Source: Microbacterium imperiale (GTDB lineage Bacteria; Actinomycetota; Actinomycetes; Actinomycetales; Microbacteriaceae). From it: a DNA stretch of 64,000 nucleotides. This document shows, one piece after another, positions 30,056 through 37,978 of the stretch; positions within the stretch are counted from its first letter, which is position 1, and each line of letters begins with the position of its first letter. The notes beneath the pieces were generated by a model. The model saw only the letters and a program-made list of their open reading frames with translations, was not told the origin of the DNA and made no database searches. A program made the position numbers and the translations under genes. Location of the stretch: assembly GCF_017876655.1 (NCBI RefSeq), contig NZ_JAGIOK010000001.1, forward strand, positions 1,054,001-1,118,000, written 5' to 3'.

Positions 30056-31398
30056 GCACACCGCCGGCGCTCTCGGGCTCGTGGCTCGTCCGGACGCTCG
30101 ACTCCGCGGCCTTCGCGCAGGCGTTCGCGCACGCCGCCCTGGCCGCCGTGTTCGCCGAGCACCTGATCGAGCGGACCGCCGGCCGGGTCACCTACCTCAC
30201 CGTCATCACCGGGCTCTGCCTCATCGGGGCGGCCGTCCTCGTGGTGCGCCGCCGCGAACTCACCCTCGTGCGGGTCGCGCCGACCACCCTGCTGCTCTTC
30301 CTCGGCTGGGCGCTCGCGAGCATCTCGTGGACCACCGACACCCGCGGAACCCTGGGCGGCTGGCTCGAGCTGACCGCCATCGCCTTCCTCGCCGTCGTCA
30401 TCGGCAACACCCGCGACACGCTGCAGACGGTTCGCGCCCTCGCCGACGTGTTCCGGATGCTGCTGACCCTCTCGCTCGCCCTCGAGCTGTTGTCGGGGGT
30501 GTTCTTCGACATCCCCTTCACGTTCCTCGGCATCGAGGGAGACATCGCCTTCTTCGGGCCCGTGCAGGGCATCTTCGGCACACGCAACGCGCTCGGGTTC
30601 ATCGCCGTCCTCGCGCTCATCACCTTCTACGTCGAGTGGCGGACCGTCTCGGTGCGGCCGGGGCTGTCGCTGTACTCGGCGGGACTCGCGGCGCTCCTCG
30701 CCGCCTTCTCGGACTCCCCCACCGTCCTCGTCCTGGCCGTCGCGACCGCCGTCGCCACCGCCGCCCTCGGCGCCGTCCGCCGCGCGCCGCGCAGGATCCG
30801 GCGCTCGGTGCAGCTCGCTCTCGGCGTGACGGTCGTCGTCGGCGCGATGGCCGGCTACCTGCTGCGCGAACGCATCATCGCCTGGATCGGGGCGGGAACC
30901 GACTTCTCGATCCGCGCCGAGCTCTGGGCGCAGGTGGCATCCTTCGTGCGGTTCGAGCCGGTGCGCGGGTGGGGCTGGTTCGGTCCGTGGTCTCGCGTGG
31001 ACTTCCCGTTCAACGCGGTCAACTACGCCCTCAACGACCGGCACACGTCGGCGCTCAGCGCCTACGTCGACGTCGTCCTGCAGCTGGGATGGGTCGGCCT
31101 GCTGATCTTCATCGTCTTCGCCGGCCTCGCCCTGGGGCGGGCCTGGCTCGTCGCCAGCGAGCGGCGGTCGATCCTCTACGCCTGGACGCCCCTGATCCTG
31201 GTGACGCTGCTCGTCGACTCCCTCTTCGAGAGCTTCACGCTGCACGGGTACGGCTGGCTGATGCTCGTGCTCTGCGCCCTGCGCGCCGGCCAGTCGAAGT
31301 CGTGGCGCGAGCGCATCGGCGACGCACCCCGCTCGCCCGGCGCGGCGAGCGGCGGTCCCGACAACACCACGACGGGAACTCACCGCATCGCACGGTAG
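30052..31398 (+). CDS. O-antigen ligase/polymerase-like membrane protein (third, divergent)
   Basis: The 448-residue protein has the same overall topology and the family landmark VQGIFGTRNALGFIAVLAL. The loop before the last helices reads GWGWFGPWSRVDFPFNAV instead of the GYS-PWVP form of the two preceding paralogues. It is thus an older, more diverged member. GTG at 30052 overlaps the stop of the previous gene, so it is translationally coupled to paralogue 2. The C-terminal 35 residues are polar and disordered-looking. Confidence 0.87.
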   Translation: MSTPPALSGSWLVRTLDSAAFAQAFAHAALAAVFAEHLIERTAGRVTYLTVITGLCLIGAAVLVVRRRELTLVRVAPTTLLLFLGWALASISWTTDTRGTLGGWLELTAIAFLAVVIGNTRDTLQTVRALADVFRMLLTLSLALELLSGVFFDIPFTFLGIEGDIAFFGPVQGIFGTRNALGFIAVLALITFYVEWRTVSVRPGLSLYSAGLAALLAAFSDSPTVLVLAVATAVATAALGAVRRAPRRIRRSVQLALGVTVVVGAMAGYLLRERIIAWIGAGTDFSIRAELWAQVASFVRFEPVRGWGWFGPWSRVDFPFNAVNYALNDRHTSALSAYVDVVLQLGWVGLLIFIVFAGLALGRAWLVASERRSILYAWTPLILVTLLVDSLFESFTLHGYGWLMLVLCALRAGQSKSWRERIGDAPRSPGAASGGPDNTTTGTHRIAR

Positions 31399-31401
31399 GA
31401 T
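31396..31401 (+). promoter_or_regulatory. -10 element TAGGAT, probable leaderless promoter
   Basis: TAGGAT ends seven bases before GTG 31409 and overlaps the stop region of the preceding gene. No ribosome site lies between. Confidence 0.6.
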
Positions 31402-31408
31402 CGGGCCG

Positions 31409-32377
31409 GTGAGCGCGCAGGTTTTCGATCCGTCTTCGGCAGCCATCGTCGTCGTCACCTTCAACCGGTCCGCGCTCCTGTCGCGGCTGCTCGAGAGCAT
31501 CATCCGCATGGAGCCTCGGCCCGGGCGCGTCATCGTGATCGACAATGCGTCATCCGACGACACCACCGAGGTCGTCGAGTCGTTCCGCAGCCGCCTCGGC
31601 ACCGAGCTGGTGTACCGGCGCCTCGCGACCAACACGGGCGGCTCCGGCGGATTCAGCGAGGGCGTCCGCGTCGCCTACGAGCTCGGCTCCGAGTGGATCT
31701 GGCTCATGGACGACGATGTCGAGGTCATCCCCGATGGACTGGCCAAGATGGGGCGCTGGGCGCCGCGGTTCCGCAGCATCCAGGGTCGCCGGTACGACTA
31801 CGACGGCAGCGAGTTCTACTGGCAGTACCGCATCGCCGAGCGCATGGGCATCCCCATCCCCTTCGCTCCCGCGGGGTTCGACGCGTCGGGGTACAAGGAG
31901 ATGAACTCCGGCTGCTTCGAGGGGATGTTCATCCACCGCGACATCGTCGCCCGCATCGGCCTGCCCGACCCGCGATTCTTCATCTACTGGGACGACCAGC
32001 TGTACGGCTGGCTCGCCTCGCGCATCACGACGTCCGTCATCGTGGACGAGTTCGTGCTGCGCCGCACGCGTGAGATCCGGCAGTGGGACATGGGCATCCG
32101 CCACATGAACGCCTCGAGCGACGCGTACCGGTACTACATCATGCGCAATCGCGCGCACATCAAGCAGTACTACCGGGCGAAGGGCGCCTACAACCCGGTG
32201 CTGTTCGGCCTGGGCACGACGCTGACCTTCGGCAAGGAGCTCATCCGGCTCCTCGCCGTCGAGCGGACCGTCCGCGGCACCTCGCACCTGTTCCGCGGCC
32301 TCCGCGACGGTCGCCGCATCGCCCGTGACCGGTCGTGGCAGCCGATGCAGCCGCTGATCGATCAGCCGGCCGCGTAG
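31409..32377 (+). CDS. GT2 glycosyltransferase, GlfT1/rhamnosyltransferase-like
   Basis: The 322-residue GT-A enzyme begins AAIVVVTFNRSALLSRLLES. It has the NTGGSGGFSEGV nucleotide-proximal loop, the metal-binding WLMDDDVEVIPD near residues 105-115 and an acceptor-side FIYWDDQLYGWLA near residue 190. No membrane helix is seen, so it is cytoplasmic or peripheral. The GG-SGGF loop and the DDD/WDD pairing are shared with actinobacterial galactofuranosyl- and rhamnosyltransferases of cell-wall galactan assembly. Start GTG at 31409 follows TAGGAT. The next gene, 16 bases on, is GlfT2-like, which favours a galactan role. Confidence 0.85.
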   Translation: MSAQVFDPSSAAIVVVTFNRSALLSRLLESIIRMEPRPGRVIVIDNASSDDTTEVVESFRSRLGTELVYRRLATNTGGSGGFSEGVRVAYELGSEWIWLMDDDVEVIPDGLAKMGRWAPRFRSIQGRRYDYDGSEFYWQYRIAERMGIPIPFAPAGFDASGYKEMNSGCFEGMFIHRDIVARIGLPDPRFFIYWDDQLYGWLASRITTSVIVDEFVLRRTREIRQWDMGIRHMNASSDAYRYYIMRNRAHIKQYYRAKGAYNPVLFGLGTTLTFGKELIRLLAVERTVRGTSHLFRGLRDGRRIARDRSWQPMQPLIDQPAA

Positions 32378-32393
32378 TCGGCGAAGGCACAGG

Positions 32394-34274
32394 ATGCGTC
32401 ACCTGCTCCACCGCGTCGTGCTCCCCCTCGACCGCGATCCCGCCCTGGCGCCGCTTTACATCGATCCCGAGGTCCTGACCGCGCCCGACGGTGATCCCGC
32501 CCATGCACCCTCCCCCGCGGTCGCGCACATCTCGAGCCGGTCCGAGGTCCGGATCGCCGCCGGCACACGGCTGTCGTTCGGCAGCTACTTCAATGCCTTC
32601 CCCGCCTCGTACTGGCAGCATTGGACGCCGGTGCGGAACGTGCGCCTCGAGGTCCACTCCACCGGTCCGGTGACGATCCTCGTCTACCGCTCGGACGGGG
32701 CCGGCGTGCCCCGGCGCCTGGCGAGGCACGAGGCGGTCGACGAGGCGACGAGCGTGTTCGACCTGACGCTCGACGCGTACAACGACGGCGGGTGGATCTG
32801 GTTCGACATCGCGGCGGGCGAGGACGACGCCCGGCTCCTCGGCGCCGAGTGGACCACCGAGCAGGCGCCCGTCCGACGGGGGAAGGCGTCGTTGGGCATC
32901 ACGACCTACAACAAGCCGGACTACTGCGTCGAGACCCTCCGCGCGCTTGCGGCGGCCCCCGAGCTGCTCGAACTCGTCGATCGCGTGTTCCTCATCGATC
33001 AGGGCACCGACCGAGTCGATGCGCAGCCCGACTTCGGCCACATCGCCGATCGTCTCGGGGGGACCCTCGAGATCATCGCTCAGCCGAATCTCGGTGGATC
33101 CGGCGGCTTCGCTCGCGCTATGTACGAGACGCTGCAGCGCCCCGAGAGCGACTTCGTCCAGCTTCTCGACGACGATGTCCGCATCGAGCCGGAATCCCTC
33201 CGCCGCTCGATCGTCTTCGGGCGTTACACGACCACGCCCAGCATCGTCGGGGCTCACATGTTCGACCTGCTGAAGCGCTCCCGCCTGCATGCGTGGGCGG
33301 AGGTCGTCGACGATGCCCCCTTCATGTGGCGACCCGTCCAGCAGGATCGGATGCCGCACGACTTCGCCGTGGCGAATCTTCGTCAGACTCCCGAGCTCCA
33401 CCAGCGTCTGGACGCCGACTACAACGGATGGTGGATGTGCCTCATCCCCGTCGAGATCATCCGCCGCATCGGGCTGCCGCTTCCCGTCTTCATCAAGTGG
33501 GACGATGCCGAGTACTGCCTTCGCGCACGCGATGCCGGCTACCGGACCTTATCGGTGCCGGGGGTGGCGATCTGGCACATCTCGTGGGTGGGCAAGGACG
33601 ACACGACGGACTGGCAGGCCTACTTCCACGCGCGCAACCGCATTGTGACGGCGCTCCTGCATTCGCGGAGCCCGCGCGGGGGCACGCTTCTGCGCCACAG
33701 CCGCCGGGTCGACCTCAAGCATCTGATGCTGATGCAGTACTACCCGGTCGCGCTCCGCCAGCGAGCGCTCCGAGATGTCTTCGCGGGTCCGTATGCCATG
33801 GCGAGTGGTCTCGCCGACGCGATGCCCGCAGCTCGGGCGTTGGCTGGGGACTTCCCGGAGACCCGCTCCAGCCCCGATGGCGGGCTGTCGCGGAGGCAGG
33901 GCTCGGTGCCACCGAGTCCGCCGAGGAGCTGGCGGCTGGCGCTGCTCACCGTGGCGGGCCTCCTCCGCCACGCCGTGATCCCCGTGAAGCCGAGCGCAGC
34001 GCAGAGCGCCGCGGTCGAGCTGGCGAAGCAGGATGCGGTGTGGTGGCGCATGTGGCGGCTCGACAGCGCGACCGTCGCGACCGCAGACGGATCCGGACGC
34101 AACGTCTACGTGCGAGACCGAACCGCGTTCCGGGCGATGCTGCGCACCAGCATCCGCCAGCACGCTCGCCTCCGGCGGGAATGGCCGAAGCTGTCGAGCT
34201 GGTATCGCGACGCCCTCGCCGACACGACTTCCCCGGCTGCGTGGGAGCAGCACTTTCCGCAGCGCGAGCCCTGA
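32394..34274 (+). CDS. GlfT2-like galactofuranosyltransferase (copy A)
   Basis: The 626-residue protein has the GlfT2 layout: an N-terminal beta-rich domain (1-160, with FGSYFNAFPASYWQHWT), a GT-A domain with GITTYNKPDYC, and a long C-terminal helical domain. The metal site DDD is at 259-261, WDDAEY at 369-374 and the metal-ligand His at 395. These match the positions of the corresponding residues in M. tuberculosis GlfT2 almost exactly. GlfT2 polymerises UDP-galactofuranose into galactan. Leu386 is encoded by TTA (33549-33551), the only TTA codon I noticed in this window. The gene is convergent with an ABC exporter, with two bases between. Confidence 0.92.
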   Translation: MRHLLHRVVLPLDRDPALAPLYIDPEVLTAPDGDPAHAPSPAVAHISSRSEVRIAAGTRLSFGSYFNAFPASYWQHWTPVRNVRLEVHSTGPVTILVYRSDGAGVPRRLARHEAVDEATSVFDLTLDAYNDGGWIWFDIAAGEDDARLLGAEWTTEQAPVRRGKASLGITTYNKPDYCVETLRALAAAPELLELVDRVFLIDQGTDRVDAQPDFGHIADRLGGTLEIIAQPNLGGSGGFARAMYETLQRPESDFVQLLDDDVRIEPESLRRSIVFGRYTTTPSIVGAHMFDLLKRSRLHAWAEVVDDAPFMWRPVQQDRMPHDFAVANLRQTPELHQRLDADYNGWWMCLIPVEIIRRIGLPLPVFIKWDDAEYCLRARDAGYRTLSVPGVAIWHISWVGKDDTTDWQAYFHARNRIVTALLHSRSPRGGTLLRHSRRVDLKHLMLMQYYPVALRQRALRDVFAGPYAMASGLADAMPAARALAGDFPETRSSPDGGLSRRQGSVPPSPPRSWRLALLTVAGLLRHAVIPVKPSAAQSAAVELAKQDAVWWRMWRLDSATVATADGSGRNVYVRDRTAFRAMLRTSIRQHARLRREWPKLSSWYRDALADTTSPAAWEQHFPQREP

Positions 34275-34276
34275 CG

Positions 34277-35020
34277 TCAGGAGGCGCTGTTGTAGTCCGC
34301 GTTGTATCGATCGAGCACATCGCCGATCGGACCGTCGAGGACGAGCCCGCCCCTGTCGAGATACAGACCGCGGGTGCAGAAGCGGCGCAGGTCCTTCTCG
34401 TTGTGGCTGACGAAGAAGAGCGTGCGCCCCTCCGCGAGCAGTTCGTCGATGCGCTTGTAGCACTTGGCGCGGAACGCGCGGTCGCCGACGGCGAGGACTT
34501 CGTCGACCAGCAGGATGGGTTCGTCGAGCTGCGACACCACCGAGAACGCCAGGCGCACCTTCATGCCGTTGGAGAGGTGCTTGTACGGCGTATCGACGAA
34601 GTCGCCGATCTCGGCGAAGTCGATGATGTCGTCGAACCGACGGTTCACCTCGGCCTTCGACATCCCGTGCAGGCCCGCCGTCAGCCGCACGTTCTCGCGT
34701 ACCGTCAGGTCGCCCACGAATCCGCCGGTGATCTCGATCAACGGGGCCACGCCGCCGTTCACGTCGACCGATCCTTCGTCGGCCAGCAGCACCCCGGCGA
34801 CGAGCTTGAGCAGCGTCGACTTGCCCTGTCCGTTACGACCGACGACGCCGATCGATTCCCCGGGCGTCACGGAGAACGTCACCCCGCGCAGCGCCCAGAA
34901 CTCGCCGGGACGGCTGCGCCGAGAGGACCCGCCGAAGAGGTCCTTGAGGTTGCGCCGTCCCCGACGGTTGCGCCGGAAACGGACGCCGAGGTCACGCACC
35001 TCGATCGCGAGCGGCTGCAT
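34277..35020 (-). CDS. Polysaccharide ABC exporter, ATP-binding subunit (first system)
   Basis: The 247-residue ATPase has Walker A GRNGQGKST, the signature LSNGMK and Walker B LLVDEVLAVGD, and resembles RfbE/Wzt/TagH. There is no C-terminal carbohydrate-binding domain of the kind found in some Wzt proteins. The ATG at 35020 shares one base with the permease stop (TGATG), so synthesis is coupled. An open frame continues further upstream but would overlap the permease gene. It exports lipid-linked polymer together with the permease. Confidence 0.94.
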   Translation of the reverse strand: MQPLAIEVRDLGVRFRRNRRGRRNLKDLFGGSSRRSRPGEFWALRGVTFSVTPGESIGVVGRNGQGKSTLLKLVAGVLLADEGSVDVNGGVAPLIEITGGFVGDLTVRENVRLTAGLHGMSKAEVNRRFDDIIDFAEIGDFVDTPYKHLSNGMKVRLAFSVVSQLDEPILLVDEVLAVGDRAFRAKCYKRIDELLAEGRTLFFVSHNEKDLRRFCTRGLYLDRGGLVLDGPIGDVLDRYNADYNSAS

Positions 35021-35811
35021 CACAGCTCCTTCAGGACCGGGCGTTCCAGCCGGCGGAAGACGAACACTCCGAGCACCAGCACGAGGATGCTCGAGACGGC
35101 CCCGACGACGACAGCGAGCGTGTCCCACTGATCCGGGAAGAACCCGACACGGTAGAGGGTGAGGATGCCGGCCAGCGGATTGAACGCGCCGAGCTCCTTG
35201 AACACGCCCGGGAGATCCGCCACGCCGTAGATGATCGGGGACGCGTAGAACAGTGCCCGCAGCACCAGTCGGGTCGTGCGCTCGAGGTCACCCCACAGGA
35301 CGCACAGCGGCGCGACGATGAGACCGAGTCCGACCAGCAAGGCGACCTGCAGGAGGACCGCGACGGGGAACAGCAGCAGACCCCAGTTGACGGTGGCGCC
35401 CCCGAAGATCGCGAAGAGCGCGAGGACCGGGATGGAGAAGAGGAACTCGATGCCCTTGCTCAACACGATGCGGCCCACCCAGATGGAGCGCGGGATCGAG
35501 GTCGATCGCACGAGCCGCGCATCCTTATTGAACGCACGGGTGAAGTCGGTGACGGCGGAGTTGAACCACACCCAGGGCAGCAGCGCCGTGATGAGGAAGA
35601 CGATGTAGGGCGTCTCGCCGACGTCGCGCTGGAAGACCTGCGTGAAGACGAACCAGTAGATGCCGCTCATGACGAGCGGATCGAGCACCGACCACAGGTA
35701 CCCGAGAGCGCTCGTGGAGTACCGCACCCGCAGATCGCGCGCCGACAGCAGCCACAACGAGTGGAAGTAGCGCCGGGGCGATCCGGGGGCGCCGACGACG
35801 GCAGGACTCAC
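35020..35811 (-). CDS. Polysaccharide ABC exporter, permease (first system)
   Basis: The 263-residue ABC-2 type permease has six membrane helices and the conserved N-terminal segment LLSARDLRVRYSTSALGYLW that precedes the first helix in Wzm/TagG proteins. The family forms the transmembrane channel for undecaprenyl-linked glycans. GTG at 35811 follows TAGGAT by seven bases, another leaderless layout. It overlaps the ATPase gene. The acyltransferase gene lies 43 bases upstream in the same orientation and may be cotranscribed. Confidence 0.94.
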   Translation of the reverse strand: MSPAVVGAPGSPRRYFHSLWLLSARDLRVRYSTSALGYLWSVLDPLVMSGIYWFVFTQVFQRDVGETPYIVFLITALLPWVWFNSAVTDFTRAFNKDARLVRSTSIPRSIWVGRIVLSKGIEFLFSIPVLALFAIFGGATVNWGLLLFPVAVLLQVALLVGLGLIVAPLCVLWGDLERTTRLVLRALFYASPIIYGVADLPGVFKELGAFNPLAGILTLYRVGFFPDQWDTLAVVVGAVSSILVLVLGVFVFRRLERPVLKEL

Positions 35812-35818
35812 AGCATCG

Positions 35819-35824
35819 ATCCTA
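35819..35824 (-). promoter_or_regulatory. -10 element TAGGAT of first exporter
   Basis: TAGGAT on the minus strand ends seven bases before GTG 35811, in the 43-base gap after the acyltransferase gene. It suggests the exporter has its own start even if readthrough also occurs. Confidence 0.6.
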
Positions 35825-35854
35825 CGGGCGCTGTCTGCGCGCCCGTCGCGGGCG

Positions 35855-37939
35855 TCACCAGCCGAGGAGCGGAAGTATCCGCCCCGCCAGGATCGGCGAC
35901 GTCGACAGCGCGTAGCTGTTGGAGAGGTGGTGCTGATCGCGGTAGACCAGCCGACCGCCTTGAACGAACGGGCACCATCCGTCGGGACAGATGATGTCGG
36001 TCATGTCCACCGGCAGAACCGGGGCGCCACCCGGGGCGGCGACGGGCGCGGGCGGTTCCACGTCGAGGAAGTCGGCGGCGACGACGCCGCACGGCGACGG
36101 GTCGTCCCGGTTCTCGGCCACGCAGCCGACGGTGTCGGTTCCCGTCCAGGGGTTGTCGCGGATCGCGAGGGTGGTGATGCCCGCGGCACTCAGGGTCTCC
36201 CACGCCCGCTGGTAAGCGGCCGGCACCGCCTCGCGAGGGCCCTCGGGCAGATCCGAGGGGCGAGTCCAGGTCGTGAAGACGGCATCCGGCTGCATCCGGA
36301 CCAGCTCGGTCAGCGCATTCGCCGACCAGGGTTCGCACTCCGGGTTCAGCTCGGTGAAGAACTCGACGCCATCGAGTCCGTCGATGAGCTCACAGGTCCA
36401 CTTGATCATGACGTCGACGCGGAAGCCGGCCTGCTCGCCCTCGACGGCCACAGCGTCGATCCATTGCTCGGTGTGCGAACCGCCGGCCATCACGATCACT
36501 CGGTCGGCTTCGAGATCGCCGTAGGAGCACACCTCCACCTCAGTCGACATGTTGCCGCATCCGTCGGCGACCGCGCGGGGCTTGTCCTGGTCCGCGATGT
36601 CGAGTTGCGGGATGATGCCTGCGCGCGGGTCCCACGAGAACACGTCAGGGTAAGCGACCGCCAGGGCGCCTGGGTGGCGATCGAGATCGATCGCCGCGTC
36701 GGCGTAGTTCACCCGCTGCACCTCGAGACGCACGATCCAGGCGAGCGGCAGCGCGGCGACCACGGCGACGGCGACCCCGAGCGTGACCGCGCTGCGTCGC
36801 GCGCGCGCCGTGCCGAGCTCCCGCGCCGGCTTGCGGTCCTCGATCCAGACATGCGTGACGACGGCGAGCGCCGCCGAGACGAGGAGCACCGCGCTGCCGG
36901 CGAGCCATCCGACCTCGGCGCGACCGCGGACCTCGATCGCGAAGACCAGGACGGGCCAGTGCCACAGGTAGAACGCGTAGGCGTAGCGACCCGCCTCGGA
37001 CAGCGGCCGCCATGCGAGGAGCCGCGCGGGCGCCCAGGGCGACCGCCAGCAGAGGATGAGAAGAAGGGCGCCGCCGACCGGGACGAGTGCGGCCGGCCCG
37101 GGGAACTGCTGCAGACCGTCGACGGCGAACCCGGTCGCGAGAATGGCCGCGAACCCGACCCAGCCGGCGACGGCGATCATGGTGCGGCGACGTGTCGAAG
37201 CCTCTCCCCCGGCGGTCCGAGAGAGAGTGGCTCCGGCCACCGCCCCGGCGAGGTACTCCCAGGCCCGCGCGAAGGTGTCGTAGTACGCCGCCCCCTGGTC
37301 GATCCGCACCGAGACGACGGCATAGACGAATGAGGCGACCGCGGCGACGCTGGCCGTCAGCAGCACGATGCGCGCCACGTCGCCGGGCGCGATCCGACGC
37401 GCCACCGCGGCGACCGCGAGCAGGAGAAGCGGCAAGGCGACGAAGAGCTGGCCCTGCACCGACAGCGACCAGATGTGCTGAAAGGGAGAGCTCAGGATGT
37501 CGGCGGCGCCGTAGTCGCGTCCGGCCGAGACCAGGTACCAGTTCTCGACGTAGAAGATCGACGCGAGCCCCTGGCGCGCGACCTCTCCCCACCGACTGGA
37601 GGGCAGGAGCAGGACGCTCGCGGCGAGCGCGACTGCCACCACGAGGAGGAGGGGCGGCAGCAGTCGCCGGCCGATGCGCAGCAGATACGACCCCATCGCC
37701 GGCGGTTGTCCGGCGGACACACGACGCAACAGGCTCCCTCCGACGAAGAAGCCGGAGAGCACGAGGAAGACGTCCACGCCGCCCGAGACACGGTGGACCC
37801 AGATGTGGTAGACCGCCACCAGCAGCACGGCGATGGCGCGAAGGCCGTCGAGGTCGTGCCGGTGACCGCCCGGCGCGGCGGAGACGGATGGACGCGACGC
37901 GCGGTGACGCACGCGCACACCCGCGCTCGGGGACTGCAT
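35855..37939 (-). CDS. Acyltransferase 3 with C-terminal SGNH domain (OafA-like)
   Basis: The 694-residue protein has ten or so membrane helices (about 28-390) of the acyltransferase 3 family, with RAIAVLLVAVYHIWVHR holding the likely catalytic His and GGVDVFLVLSGFFVGG. An extracytoplasmic SGNH-hydrolase-like domain (about 440-694) follows, with VIVMAGGSHTEQW as the nucleophile block and DQHHLSNSYA as the Asp-His block. Such fusions O-acylate surface polysaccharides using a cytoplasmic acyl donor. The ATG at 37939 has GGAAGG just upstream. It lies between a GlfT2-like gene and an ABC exporter, so the nascent galactan is a plausible substrate. Confidence 0.93.
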   Translation of the reverse strand: MQSPSAGVRVRHRASRPSVSAAPGGHRHDLDGLRAIAVLLVAVYHIWVHRVSGGVDVFLVLSGFFVGGSLLRRVSAGQPPAMGSYLLRIGRRLLPPLLLVVAVALAASVLLLPSSRWGEVARQGLASIFYVENWYLVSAGRDYGAADILSSPFQHIWSLSVQGQLFVALPLLLLAVAAVARRIAPGDVARIVLLTASVAAVASFVYAVVSVRIDQGAAYYDTFARAWEYLAGAVAGATLSRTAGGEASTRRRTMIAVAGWVGFAAILATGFAVDGLQQFPGPAALVPVGGALLLILCWRSPWAPARLLAWRPLSEAGRYAYAFYLWHWPVLVFAIEVRGRAEVGWLAGSAVLLVSAALAVVTHVWIEDRKPARELGTARARRSAVTLGVAVAVVAALPLAWIVRLEVQRVNYADAAIDLDRHPGALAVAYPDVFSWDPRAGIIPQLDIADQDKPRAVADGCGNMSTEVEVCSYGDLEADRVIVMAGGSHTEQWIDAVAVEGEQAGFRVDVMIKWTCELIDGLDGVEFFTELNPECEPWSANALTELVRMQPDAVFTTWTRPSDLPEGPREAVPAAYQRAWETLSAAGITTLAIRDNPWTGTDTVGCVAENRDDPSPCGVVAADFLDVEPPAPVAAPGGAPVLPVDMTDIICPDGWCPFVQGGRLVYRDQHHLSNSYALSTSPILAGRILPLLGW

Positions 37940-37978
37940 ACCCTTCCTACGCTTTCTGAGAACGAAGAGCGGCGACGC

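Noticed and set aside
27147..31398. Recent transposition of the ligase-like genes
   Set aside because: No terminal inverted repeats, target duplications or transposase were seen; tandem duplication explains the pair.
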